Below are positions 50,158 through 61,200 of a DNA stretch of 64,000 bases, piece after piece (the stretch's first letter is position 1; every line of letters begins with the position of its first letter). Origin of the DNA: Rhynchopus sp. YZ270_cl-10 (lineage: Eukaryota; Euglenozoa; Diplonemea; Diplonemida; Diplonemidae); the NCBI GenBank assembly GCA_964035575.1, contig OZ037887.1, positions 558,001-622,000 of the forward strand, in the 5' to 3' direction. The position numbers and the translations under genes are program-made. A model generated the notes under the pieces. The model saw nothing but the letters and a program-made list of their open reading frames with translations. It was not told where the DNA came from and searched no databases.

Positions 50158-50322
50158 CTCTTACACAGCGGACTAGTCAGGTGAACTACTAGTGAAACTA
50201 CCAATCGTAACGACTAGTGCTACGCTGGTGGTGTTACTGGTGTAACACTAGTTGTAAAGCACTAGTCATTTGGACGAGTAGCACTACTAGTAGTCTTCTC
50301 TGACTGGTCCGCCGTGTTATGT
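50158..50322. mobile_element. ACTAGT-rich foldback element
   Basis: ACACAGCGGACTAGTCAG at the left is mirrored by CTGACTGGTCCGCCGTGT at the right. The interior holds six CTAGT-type palindromes. The unit is about 165 bp and has no coding sequence. Confidence 0.65.
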
Positions 50323-50578
50323 CGGATTCCATGCACCCCCCCCGCCACCAAGGAAATCTTCCGCACCACCCACTTAACTTTTTATTGAGGCAACTGCGGT
50401 TAGGTCTCTTGGCCTTGCGATGCATTCACAGTTGTTACTTAACGATCACTTCAAAAAAAGCCTCACTAGAACACAAATTATAACCTCCATCCACAAACAG
50501 CAACACCTTTTCAAACCCCCCTCCATCCATTCTCTCTATTTACACAAACCCTTCTATTCTTTTTCAACCTTTTGCATA

Positions 50579-51103
50579 ATGTCCCCTCAACGTGGTGAAA
50601 AGGGGAAAGGTCAGGTGAAGTATAAACGCAATCTAAAGTCACTTCGTGATGTATATGAGGAGGCGTGCATAGAGTTTAGCGTTGCGGCAAACAGCAGCAT
50701 GCTGAGTGTGCTTCCGGACCATATCGGAGTAGAGTTGGAAAGCGACTGTCTAAACCTGAGCAGCAATTATGTGGGGGATCGTGGCATGTCTGCAGTGCTG
50801 AGTGTCGTGCAGAAAAGCCCTCATCTCACTAAAATGGTGTTCACTGATAATGGACTTCGCAACAATGCAGTAAAGAACCTAAGCAACACCCTCTGCTCCC
50901 ATCCAGGTGTCACCCACCTCGACCTCTCTGATAATTATATTAGCGAAGGTGCCGGCAATTCGCTCGAACGGCTCCTAACAGAGAACACCCGGATCACCTC
51001 GCTTGAGATTCTCAATACAAAAATCAACACAGATCAGCGACTCAAACTAAAGGCTATCCTAGCACAGAATGCGGCGAAGGCTGTGGTGGTGTCGGAGCAT
51101 TGA
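50579..51103 (+). CDS. Small RNI-type leucine-rich-repeat protein
   Basis: The 174-residue product starts MSPQRGEKGKGQVKYKRNLK. It has a basic N-terminal stretch and then four leucine-rich repeats of the ribonuclease-inhibitor class (LNLSSNYVGDRGMSAVLSVV, then LTKMVFTDNGLRNNAVKNLS, then LDLSDNYISEGAGNSLERLL). Short proteins of this kind are common in flagellated protists, often as ciliary or scaffold components, but no specific partner can be named. The start at 50579 avoids a leader rich in His/Ser/Leu that looks untranslated. The hAT-like element inserted 62 bp after its stop. Confidence 0.7.
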   Translation: MSPQRGEKGKGQVKYKRNLKSLRDVYEEACIEFSVAANSSMLSVLPDHIGVELESDCLNLSSNYVGDRGMSAVLSVVQKSPHLTKMVFTDNGLRNNAVKNLSNTLCSHPGVTHLDLSDNYISEGAGNSLERLLTENTRITSLEILNTKINTDQRLKLKAILAQNAAKAVVVSEH

Positions 51104-51165
51104 TGCAGGGGGATGCATCCTGTGTGCTTCTCAATTGGTGTGTTTCGCAATTCGATGTATAATAT

Positions 51166-54100
51166 CACGGTATGGTGGCGATCGTCGGTCGATTGCGGGC
51201 GATCGCCGTCGATGAGAGAAAAAATGACGATCGTCAAAAAAAAAGAGCGATCGCTGGCGATCGCCAGCGATCGCCAGCTATTGCCAGCTATTGCCAGCTA
51301 AGTTATGGTGTTTTGTGCCCCTCCCCTCGGACCCCCCCTCCCCATTGTGAAATACAATACAAACCAACAGGGTAGCAAAAATAAAAACAAAAACAAACAA
51401 ACAAACTTTCAAATCTCCCTCCCCATTCCATCCCTGTCACCACATCCAACCAACAGTATTAACACTTGTAATAGTAAAAAATCAGAATGCGGTTCATCGA
51501 CCTCCTGATGATATTGTTGACCATGTACTGCATCATGGGCAGCGTGGATGCGAGGGGTGATGAAGGCACAGATCTCACCGCCGGGAAGAGAAAGAAGGGG
51601 GAACAGGGCGGGAGGGCAGCGACAAAACGCACCAAGTACGACCCTCGTGCGACGAAAGATGACGAGGAAGATGAAGATGACGAGGAAGAAGATGATGATG
51701 ATGATGATGAAGAACAAGAACAAGAACAAAAACCTTCGGCACAGATGCTGGCAAAGATAGCAAGCGTCGAAAAAGTGCTAAAGAAAGAAACGCACAACCG
51801 CGACGGCTTGGTTAAGCTTGCCATTGAAGTGGGTGTCCTGAAGAAAAAGGAGAAGCCCCCTGTCATGGCTGTCCTCCTCAGGAAGTGTGCGGTGCACAGG
51901 ATACAGAACCCACCCCCGTTCACCCCTAAGGACAAGCTGACAGCATCGGAGAAATCCGACACCAACAAGTCTCTTGTGGCACAGGTGGCTGGGGCGGCGA
52001 AGCAAAAGTTGTTGCCTGCTGTTCCGCTAAAAGCATGCTACACTGACCTGGACCCCAGAAGCGAGCAGGGCTTGGCCATCATGACAAAAGCGAACGCCAT
52101 GAAGAACGGGTACAAACTCTCCACTCACGCTTCAAAGTTCGATGGAGAACAAGAGCTTCCGGTGTGTACGCATTGCAAATGGGCCTGGTCGCGTGATGTG
52201 AAGGTTTACGACATTACCGCTGTCCACTGGAAGAGTCAGAATCACCGCGAAAAAGTGAAGAACGCAGCAGGGAACACACCTTCAACATCGGAACCTGTAG
52301 CATCATCGGCGGACATCACAGAACTTGCTGTTGAACTGACTGCCATGTTGGGAATCCCTTTTCGTGCGGCATCATTGCTACTGAAAGGACTCGCTGGTCG
52401 GACCATCCCTGCACACGGAATAGACATTCAGCGCGGGTGGCGCGAACATGGGAATGTCATCTACGGAGCACACGTTGACGAGATAAAGAAGAATTTGGGG
52501 AATCAAAAGATCAGCCTGGTGCATGACGGTGGGTCTTCCCTCCAGGGGCACACCGTCGCAGTCTTCATCGCGCAAACGAGGGAGAGGTCCTACTGCCTCC
52601 CACTGCAGTATTCGGACACCCCATACACCGGAGAGACGCTGAAGAAGGCACTCGAAGGGTGTCTCGGGGAGGTGGGAATGACCCTTTCGGACGTGCGACT
52701 CATCAGAAGCGATAGAGGGGGGGCCTCTGGTGGAGTATCCCGAGAGCTGAGTGTATTACTGAACGTTCCGTATATCAGCTGCACGAGCCACCTTCTACAC
52801 AACGTGTGCTCCGATGTCCGGACTACGCTGAAAGCCGATTCTGATTTGGTGTACGAAATATTGCATCTAAGCAACTTTGTGTTCCACGACGCAAAACAGC
52901 AGAAAAGATGGCGTGCGTTTCAGAAGCAGTTTCAGAAGGGCTCTGCTGTGGCTGAGTTAGAGACTTTGTACAAAAAGATGACTGCGCGCAAAAAGTCGGC
53001 ATCCAAATTAGAAATGTCTCAGATGCTTCCACATTTGATTGCAATGGCGAAGGAGAAGGTGACGGAGGAGGATTGTGAGTCAGTGAGCAAAGTCACAACG
53101 TTTGAGGAGCTGCATTCGGTGGTTGGGACTATCCTGTCGCACGACGAAAACTCGAGAGAAGCGGTAGCAGAAGCCGTTCGGGCACCGCGTGTCTTCGACA
53201 CGCGCTTTATCAGCTTCTTGGACGCGGCACAGCACTTGGAGCAGCGTGTGAGGCCCCTCTTCCTCTTCCTGTCGCAAGAGGTTCAGAAAAAAACCGCCTC
53301 TAAATCGATCGTGAAGCTTGCGCAGATCCTCAGAGAACGAGGGTTCGAAGAAGTGCAAGAGGCATTGTCGGAATTTGTGGAGGCCACAACCCCCATGCGC
53401 GAAGTCCTACAGCGTTATGCCAACGCACAAGCGCCAGGCTGCGGAGCCGTTCGAGTATGGAGTGACTTGGAAAATCTGTTGGAAGACCTGAAGAAATTGT
53501 CTGAGAGGCCTGGTCGAGTAGGAAGCATTTGCAAAATCATGTGGGAAGGTCTGAACAAGCGTTGGAGGGACAAGCTCGAACCCGGATACTTCTACTATCT
53601 GGCATTGAGGCAGCTGACCCCCGCAGGATTCGAAACAGGAAACATAACCAAATCGCTGATGTCAAATGCCGACCTCCGCATGGCGTTCGGCTGGACCGAA
53701 GAGGACGTGTCGGACGAGGCATTCAGTCTGTTTTCTCTGCAAGCGGGCGACTTCATGGGGGATTCGGATATTGACTTTTGGGAGAACATCATGAAGAAAG
53801 AAGAGGGGTGCAGCTTTCTGGCAGAGGGGGTGCTGGATGCTTTGAGCACAGCGCCATCGTGCACAAGCCCCGACAGCGCGATGTCAGTTGTGCACCATAT
53901 GTTGCCTGCCGGGCGTGGGGCAGTGTCTCTGCAGACACATGGGTTCCTGTCCCTTTTGGGGATTAATCAAGACGTGGCACGTATGTAGTTGGACTGTTTT
54001 TCAAAAAATTATGAAAAAATTCTTTCAGGTAAGTGCAATTGCGAGCTGAGGCATGGGTTTCCCCATGTTGAAGAAGATGATACCGAGTTCGTTGATGTGG

Positions 54101-54666
54101 ACAGCCCCACGCCAGAGAAGCTGCACATCCCGACGATGCAGCAGGCGATCCAGGCGATGGCAGCAGCAGCGAACGCTTGATGAACAATTAGCATTAAAAA
54201 AAAAACACCCCCCGCCACCAAATCTAATCACCCCTCTCCATGTTTCCCCACTAGCGCGTGTCTGCCAATATAATGTTGCTGACATGCGCATTTGTGCCTT
54301 TCTCGTGTGATGTCACCCCCAACTTCCCCAACTAGTGTTCCCCCACGGCGAGATGGATCAACGCAACCTGCATTTGCCTACAAAGGGCGTTCCAGGCTGT
54401 ACCAAAAATGCCACAACACTTGACACCCCTCACCCTCCAACCCTTCTCCCGTTCAGAAGCCCGATCAAAGTAAACAAAATAGCCCCCTTCCGCCCCCGTT
54501 TTCCTCTTATCATGCATGGCGATCGCTGTCGATCGCTGTCGATCGCTGGCGATCGCTGGCGATCGCCACTTTTTTTTTGGCGATCGCTATTTTTTTTTGG
54601 CGATCAATGACGATCGCAAACTATGGCGATCGCCCGTAATCGACCGACGATCGCCACCATACCGTG
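51166..54666 (+). mobile_element. hAT-like DNA transposon, apparently intact (3.5 kb)
   Basis: The terminal inverted repeats start CACGGTATGGTGGCGATCGT and continue CGGTCGATT(G/A)CGGGCGATCGCC over about 42 bp. TAATAT flanks both sides (51160-51165 and 54667-54672); hAT elements usually make 8-bp duplications, so two positions may have mutated. Subterminal regions are packed with GCGATCGC and TGGCGATCGC words on both ends (51228-51300 and 54518-54640), as expected for transposase-binding repeats. A single transposase gene fills the interior. Intact ends and an open gene suggest recent activity. Confidence 0.88.
51535..54180 (+). CDS. hAT-superfamily-like transposase with a 48-nt intron
   Basis: The spliced product has about 866 residues. 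In order it has an acidic and basic N-terminus; a BED-type zinc finger near residue 207 (CTHCKWAW...HWKSQNH); an RNase-H-like core with LVHDGGSS (first Asp region), LIRSDRGG (second Asp region) and CTSHLLHNVC, which matches the hAT CxxH signature; then RVFDTRFISFLDA, the usual TRWxS-like block; and a C-terminal dimerisation-like region. Exon 1 ends at 53980. The intron (53981-54028, GTATGT...TTTCAG) joins in phase 1 to an exon encoding KCNCELRHGFPHVEEDDTEF and the last ~30 residues. The start at 51535 is preferred to 51487, which would add a hydrophobic leader unlikely in a nuclear protein. The catalytic triad was located by pattern, not by alignment. Confidence 0.82.
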
Positions 54667-54857
54667 TAATATAATCTCCCCCAATGGAGAGAGCGATAGT
54701 CTCGCAGTGTGGCGATAGGCATTTACCCCTCATTCTTTGAGTACAGCTTTTTTTGATTCTTAAAAAGAAACCTCCAGTGTCCCAGATTTTTTGAAGGAGC
54801 TTGTGGTCAGACCAAAGGAGGAAGTGGCAAGGCATTCACTCTTCGTACCTTCTGTTG

Positions 54858-54945
54858 GAGGCAGGGTGCTGCTTTCATTCGGAAGACTGATGACTGGCAT
54901 CGTACAGTGGGTCAGTCGGAGGTGCATCGATAAATACCACTTTTT
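54858..54945 (+). repeat. Q-family structured element, copy 3
   Basis: CTGCTTTCATTCGGAAGACT, GACTGGCATCGTACAGTGGG and TCAGTCGGAGGTGCATCGAT, then AAATACCAC and a T/C tail. It lies 66 bp upstream of the alpha-galactosidase ATG, within its probable leader. Confidence 0.75.
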
Positions 54946-55010
54946 TCTCTCCCCCATGACCCCACCCACCTTACTCGACAGACCTCGTATACACATAGCA
55001 CATAGCTAGC

Positions 55011-56186
55011 ATGTTGAAGCTCCTGACAGCAACGTCGGCTGTGACGCTGGTCAGTGGACTTGACAACGGCCTTGGACGTACCCCGGCCATGGGGTACAAC
55101 TCGTGGTACGATGTGGAGTGCACTGCGGCCATGAACGAGTCTGTTATCCGTGACGTCACTGACGCGATGGTGGCGAAGGGGTTCCTGGCCCTGGGGTACG
55201 ACTACATCAACCTTGACGATTGCTGGGCAGGTGGGCGGGATGCCACAGGCAAGGTGCTTGTGGACACGGACAAGTTCCCCTCCGGGATGAAGTCTCTTGC
55301 TGACTATGCACACTCGAAAGGTTTCAAGTTCGGTGTCTACAGCGACCGTGGCACAGAGACGTGTGCCGGCCGCCCAGGCGCGTTGAACCACACAACGATC
55401 GATGCACAGACCTACGCAGACTGGGGTGTCGACTACCTGAAGGAAGACTCGTGCCACGCATCAGGAGACCACGCCACAGCGTTTGCTGAGTATGGGGAGA
55501 TGCGCGATGCACTGAACAAGACTGGACGTCCGATTTACTTTTCTCTGTGTGGGTGGAACTCTTGGTACGCGCCTGTTGGGCAGTCCCTTGGAAACTCGTG
55601 GAGGATTGGACCGGATGATGGTTCCTGGGGGAATGTTCTGAAGAACGTCAACATCATGGCCACTGTGGCGCAGTACGCAGGACCTGGGGGCTGGAACGAC
55701 CCTTGTCTGCTTACGTCGACTTCGAACACTGGGGCACAGCTTATGACACTGCAGCAGAGCCAGATGCAGTTCAGTGTGTGGGCCATCACTGCGTCCCCGC
55801 TGCTCATCTCTGGGTCGGTGCTGCATATGTCTGACGACCTGCTGAAGACGTACTCGAACAAAGACGTGATTGCTATCGACCAAGACCCCCTTGGGTCTGC
55901 AGGGGCACGTATCAACGGCACAGACCTTCCTGAAGGGAACACCAACGTGTGGGGGAGGGTGCTGGCTAACGGGGACTTCGCTCTTGTCTTCATCAATGTC
56001 GCAGCAACACCGATGAGTGCCACGTGCACCAAGGACTGCTTCGCGAAGATGAACGTCACCGACCAGGCTGGCAGGACGTGCAAAAACCTGTGGACTGGGG
56101 AGTCCTCCCAGGTGCCCGCAGATGGCACGTTGAGTGCGCAGCTTGCAAGCGGGGCTGGATACTTCATGGTGAGATGCAGTAAGTAA
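55011..56186 (+). CDS. Secreted GH27 alpha-galactosidase
   Basis: This enzyme hydrolyses terminal alpha-linked galactose from oligosaccharides, glycolipids or glycoproteins. The 391-residue product starts with a signal peptide (MLKLLTATSAVTLVSG) and goes straight into the family opening LDNGLGRTPAMGYNSW. The catalytic nucleophile is Asp146 in YLKEDSC (usually YLKYDNC) and the acid/base is Asp202 in RIGPDDGSW. WNDPCLL, ITASPLLISG and AIDQDPLG are family landmarks. Length and domain order ((beta/alpha)8 barrel plus small beta domain) are normal. Several N-x-S/T sites fit a lysosomal or extracellular enzyme. There are no introns. A Q-family element lies just upstream. Confidence 0.96.
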   Translation: MLKLLTATSAVTLVSGLDNGLGRTPAMGYNSWYDVECTAAMNESVIRDVTDAMVAKGFLALGYDYINLDDCWAGGRDATGKVLVDTDKFPSGMKSLADYAHSKGFKFGVYSDRGTETCAGRPGALNHTTIDAQTYADWGVDYLKEDSCHASGDHATAFAEYGEMRDALNKTGRPIYFSLCGWNSWYAPVGQSLGNSWRIGPDDGSWGNVLKNVNIMATVAQYAGPGGWNDPCLLTSTSNTGAQLMTLQQSQMQFSVWAITASPLLISGSVLHMSDDLLKTYSNKDVIAIDQDPLGSAGARINGTDLPEGNTNVWGRVLANGDFALVFINVAATPMSATCTKDCFAKMNVTDQAGRTCKNLWTGESSQVPADGTLSAQLASGAGYFMVRCSK

Positions 56187-56637
56187 GCAAAACCAACGCA
56201 AAAAAGGAGAAGAACCAGATAGCATCACCCCCTCACGTACCTGTCGGTGGTCCGCACGCTGTTAGGACGGTTTGTTTATAGTTTGCTCTTTAAGTGTTGT
56301 GGCCATGTACTATGTACTGCCATATTGTGTGTTCTATCTCGTTCTGTCTATTGTGGGAAATATGTCAGCAGTTTGTGTTTTCTGCTGAGGGGGGTTTTTT
56401 TTTTGTGGCTGTGCAGTGTCAGTACTTTATTTTTTTTTTTTTTATGAAAAAAGTGTACTATTTCTCGTTGTGTTCTTGAGGTCTTTTTTCCCCCTACCCC
56501 ACAAGATGCCCCCTTTTTGTACTACACTAAGCGTCACCAACCCCCCTCTCTTCGCCGGCCACTCTCTGATGTGTGTGCACTTTTGTGACATTCATCTCCC
56601 AAGTGTTCGTCTCTTTGCCCCCCTCCATTTTTTTAAA
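56187..56637. other. Gene-free 3' flank
   Basis: This is T-rich sequence after the alpha-galactosidase gene. No gene is supported. Confidence 0.4.
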
Positions 56638-56690
56638 AAGGTGGCCTAATCAGTGAGGCTTAGGTTCACCGTTCTTTCTCTCTCTTTTGC
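56638..56690 (+). repeat. H-family hairpin, copy 10
   Basis: AGGTGGCCTAATCAGTGAGG, then CTTAGGTTCACCGTTCTTTC. The lower stem GGTG/CACC has changed together on both sides compared with GATGA/TCATC in other copies, which supports selection for pairing. Confidence 0.7.
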
Positions 56691-56760
56691 GGAGTGCCAG
56701 TGTCTGCGTGTCTCAGAAGCATTTGCACTATCAACTTCTCTTTTTTTCTCTTCTTTTTCT
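56688..56760 (+). repeat. F-family element, copy 6
   Basis: GCGGAGTGCCAGTGTCTGCG, then GAAGCATTTGCACTATCAAC, TTCTC and a T-run. It follows the H copy directly. Confidence 0.7.
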
Positions 56761-56789
56761 CACATGATTTTCTGTTCTCCTGAATTGAA

Positions 56790-56940
56790 CATGGTTTGTA
56801 GTCAGTCTGAGTCAGACCAGGAGGTCAGGACGAGGATCGGACTCTTTTCGCACTTTTCTCGCACTCCTCTCGCACCTCTCGCACTCGAGTGCGAGAGGTG
56901 CGAGATGAGTCAGTCTGACTCAGACTGACTACCAACCATG
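56790..56940. mobile_element. 150-bp MITE with a 32-bp perfect palindromic core
   Basis: CATGGTTTGTAGTCAGTCTG and its inverted partner (CATGGTTGGTAGTCAGTCTG on the other strand) bound the unit. At 56871-56902 the sequence CGCACCTCTCGCACTC|GAGTGCGAGAGGTGCG is a perfect palindrome. It has no coding sequence. Confidence 0.75.
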
Positions 56941-58239
56941 ATTGAAGGACTATCTGAATTCAATTTACTGACCTGCATAGGTGCCAGCGTCCACTTCCCT
57001 AGAGACGTTTGCACAACCAGCTTCACCATCTTTTGTGACTCTGTACTCCACCCCACCCCCCTTGCTCTGGATGGGGGTGACAAAACGGCGTACACAAAGG
57101 GCAACAGTATTGTAGTGACATTGGAAAAAGCAATGTCATTTCAATGATGATACAAGAGTGGCGAACACCTCCCATTTTTTGTCAGTTGTGTCCACGCGAA
57201 GCAGGATTGATGCAATTATGTGGTCAATTTTTTTTACGATTTTTTTGTATAGTGTGAAGATACCCCTCCTAGAAACAACAGGGATGTCAACGCAAATACA
57301 GCCAACGTTTCCATTTAAAAAAAAAAAAACACACATTTCAGCGAAGGATTCCCCCTTTTTTTACCACCCCTTTTCCATTATAAACCCTCCCCTTTTTTAT
57401 CGTCCCACCCCTTTTGCATCTTTGCTTGAGCACCGACCGAGCTGCGTTTTGAGTATGTTTCGGCCACTCTTCTTTTTTAGGTACACATATCTGTAGAGAC
57501 CCATCACAACGTCCAATCGCATACCCGGTGCACACTGCACCGGGGCATATCCTCAAATGGGTTATATGCAATGTGCTATACCCCCCTTCTTGAAGAACCT
57601 TTTCGAATGGCCGGATGGATTCCCTTTCAAACGTACAGTTCTTTTGTCTTTGTGTCTTTTTTAGGTTTTATTATTTTTTAGCGCGCTCAATAGTTGCGGA
57701 GACAGCAACCAACGAAGGAGGGGGAAAAAAAGAAGAAAAAAATAGCAAAAATAATAAAAGCATCACTCGCTTTGTTCCGCATTGACCCGAATGCCTTCAA
57801 AAGGGGCTGGTTCGTCCACAGATGACAGCTTCTTGGTCCCAACCCTCATTATCCCCTTCCTCTCTGCACCGTGCTTCACCTGACTTCTTCTTCTTCAAAG
57901 AACTCAGTTTGAGACATCTCAGCTGCTTTCATTCTGCTATTCCTTCAGGGACACCTCTCATTCAGATGGCGTAGGGTCTTTAAACCCCCCTGATTTTGAT
58001 TTTTTTTCGCTGTATTTCACATATTATGGTAAAGTATAAGTGAAAAAATCGGTTTTTTTTTTTAGTAGAGATCACCCGCATCTTCCTTAAGGTGTCGTGA
58101 TATTATCAAATCCACTTTTTTTTCACTCAAAATAACCCATCCCCGCAGGCACCTCTCATTCCCCCCTTAACGACTTCTTCTCTTTTATCCTTGCATGGGG
58201 GGTTTGTTACTGTGGGACCTCGTATGAACCGTTTATGTG
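56941..58239. other. Gene-free spacer before the phosphodiesterase gene
   Basis: This holds T- and C-rich tracts and a perfect small hairpin CCCGGTGCACACTGCACCGGG near 57524-57544. CACCTCTCATTC occurs twice (about 57952 and 58150). Short open frames are unrecognisable. Confidence 0.4.
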
Positions 58240-61200
58240 ATGGGCGGGGGAAGCTCGAAGAATAGCGGAAGGAGCAAATACGAATGCGAAGAGCAGAAGA
58301 AAAAGCCTGCACCTGCACGTGGACGGCATCATGAGAAACAGAGCAAGAAGCAGGGGAAGAAGCTCGACAATACGCATGACAATGTCAAGGGGGCACACCG
58401 GGACAGCGATGATGAAGGCGACCCCAAAAACACATCCCTACCTCCGAGCGAGATGCTGGACATTCTCTTGGACAAAGCGATCGACCTTGTTCACCGAGCC
58501 CCGCACACTGCCTTCAGCATCCGCTCACGAATGATCGCAAAGGAACTACAGCGATGTATTGCCTTGGAAAATCATCACAATGCAGCGAAGATTGCGCATA
58601 CCCATAACCCGCACATTCGCTCTCAGGGATGTCAGACAGAGGTTGTATTGGTCAGCTCTAAGCAACCAGATGGGGCAGAACCAGAGCAGGAGCTCGAGCT
58701 GATTATGCAAACAAACGAGGTGGACGACGCGGAGTCGGATGTGTCTTCGTTCGACTCCTCTGCAGTATCTACTGTCTCACATTCGCTGTCGTCGTCCATT
58801 TGTGCTATGACCAGCGGCAGCGCCGCCTTCGAAGCAGAAAAGGAAGTAATGAAGTGCCTCCGCCCCAAAAGAAATCGAGCCGAGGTACACCGCCACTCCT
58901 CCGTCTCAGATCAGAGCCAACACTCCTCGCACTCCCAGGCCCGCTTTTCTCCGATGAACGGCGACCGGCGGAAGGTCGATTATTTTTCTGTCACCCCCGA
59001 TGCTTCCCCCGCCGCGCTGACACAGTTGGATTTGATATTTAGATTTATCCATGATTTTGTGACGGTTTCGATATTTGACCAAAGCGAGGCCGCGAAACGG
59101 GGTGTCGTTTGGATTCAAAAATTTGCAGATGCGGAATGCGTGACACTATGGGATTTCGAAAAGCAGGTGGTGCATCGGAGCATCGAAGAAGGCCTACCCA
59201 TCCCGCTGCCGAGCTTTCAGCAGCAAAATCGAGAGGAGAGCTCCTCTGCCACAGCTTGCCATGCGAAGAGGGAGCGGGTTGTTGTGGCTACCACAGTCTA
59301 CCATCCTCTGCCCTGTGGGTGCGGGGTTTTGAGTGTCGCTGCTGCAAAGCGAGGATTGGATCGTTCCGTATGCGATGTCTTCGCGGAAGCATGCTCCCAC
59401 CTTACCCGCCTTCGACGCCTCTATGAAAAAGCCGTATTCCAACAAAAGAAATCCACCGCCATGCTTTCCCTCGCAGACCACCTCTGCCAATGCTCTCTCG
59501 AAGCCTCCGTTCCACTCCAAATCATGAAGGTTGCGCAAGAACTCTGTGGTGCAGTAGGATGTGTACTCTACGTCATCCGCCCCAATCGACGTGAAATTTC
59601 CGCCCATTTTCAAGCCGATCAATTTCAAAGCACCACAGTACAACTACCATTTGACAGCGGTATTGTATATGACATCGCACAGTCTCGCGAAGGCGCTGTT
59701 CTCCGGGATCCACATAGCGATCCAAAATTTGATTCGTCTTTGGATCAGTTGACCGGTTTTTATACTACCGCTTTTATGTGTCTTCCTGTATTGGTGGAAG
59801 GGGAGGTCCAAGCGATGGCATGTCTTCTCAATAAGGAAGGAGGCTCGCGGAATAAGCCGAAGTACTTCGAAAGGTCTGATATGGAGATGTTGGATTCGTT
59901 CACGATGTTTGTTGGAGTGGCGTTGAGGAATTCGCATTACTACAAACAGATGTTGCGAGAAAAGGAGACAACCGACATGGTGCTGAGTATCGTCAAAAAG
60001 GTGTCTGAATCTGACATTCGTGACATCGACAGTGTGAGTCACAGTGTCATCCAAGGTGCAAAAAAGCTCTGCCGTGCAGATCGCTGCGCGTTATTTCTCA
60101 AAGATGAAGAAAAAGGGCAGATAGTCGCAAAACTTCCAGATGGTGGGGAAATTAGAATTCCTGTTGGAGCTGGAATCGCAGGCGCTGTAGGAAAATTTGG
60201 TACCAAGGTGAATATTCCGCAGGCATATGAGGATACACGATTTAACCAGGCAATCGATAAGAAGACGGGGTACACGACGCAGAGTATTTTGTGTTATCCC
60301 ATTCACTGCAACAGCGAGGTCATTGCGGTCGCGCAGTTGATTAATAAGATTGATGATATCGGGCGGGTCGTGGAGTTTGACGTGAAGGACGAAGCTTTGT
60401 TGCAAAGCTTTGCTGAATTCGCGGGGATCACCATTGGTAACGCAAGGCTCTACGGGTTTGTAGTGCAGGCAGGGGACGATGCGATGCGACTCTACAATCT
60501 ACAGATGAACGGTGAAGCCCCCGAAGCAAAAACCCACGCCAAAAAGGTAAACTTTGCAAGCGACGACGACGTCGAAAAACTCAAAAACGTTGTCATGGAT
60601 ACCGAAGGCCTCTCCCTCCTTGACACCTGGGATTTCCCGGTGCATAAATACGACGCCACGCCGGAGGACCTAATGGTTTTCGTCGTAGAAATTTTCCGCC
60701 GACTCAATTTAACCGAACAGTTTCAAATCCCGGAGCGCACGTTGTATACCTTCCTTGCTACGCTAATTAAGATGTATAGACCGATTCCTTATCACTGCAT
60801 ATCGCATGCTTTTGATGTGATGCAGACTTTGTATGTTTTCTTAGGCTTCGAAGATGTTAGATCTAAGCTAGTCGATGTGGACATTCTTTGTCTTCTCTTG
60901 ATAGGGCTACTGCATGACGTAGACCATATGGGGTTAAACAACTCATTTCATTTGAAGGCTGAAACCCCTCTAGGCATTTTGATCTCCGCTTCTGGAAGCC
61001 AATCTGTCCTAGAAGTACATCATTGTACTATAGCGATCGAAATGTTGCAGGACAGTAGAACCAATATTCTTGCGAATGTCTCGGAGGATGGGGTAAAGCA
61101 TATTTACAAAATGCTGACATCGGCGATCCTAGGGACCGATATGACACGGCATGGTGCTGTGGCGTCGGAGTTTGATTCAGTTTGTCCAGCATATTGCATT

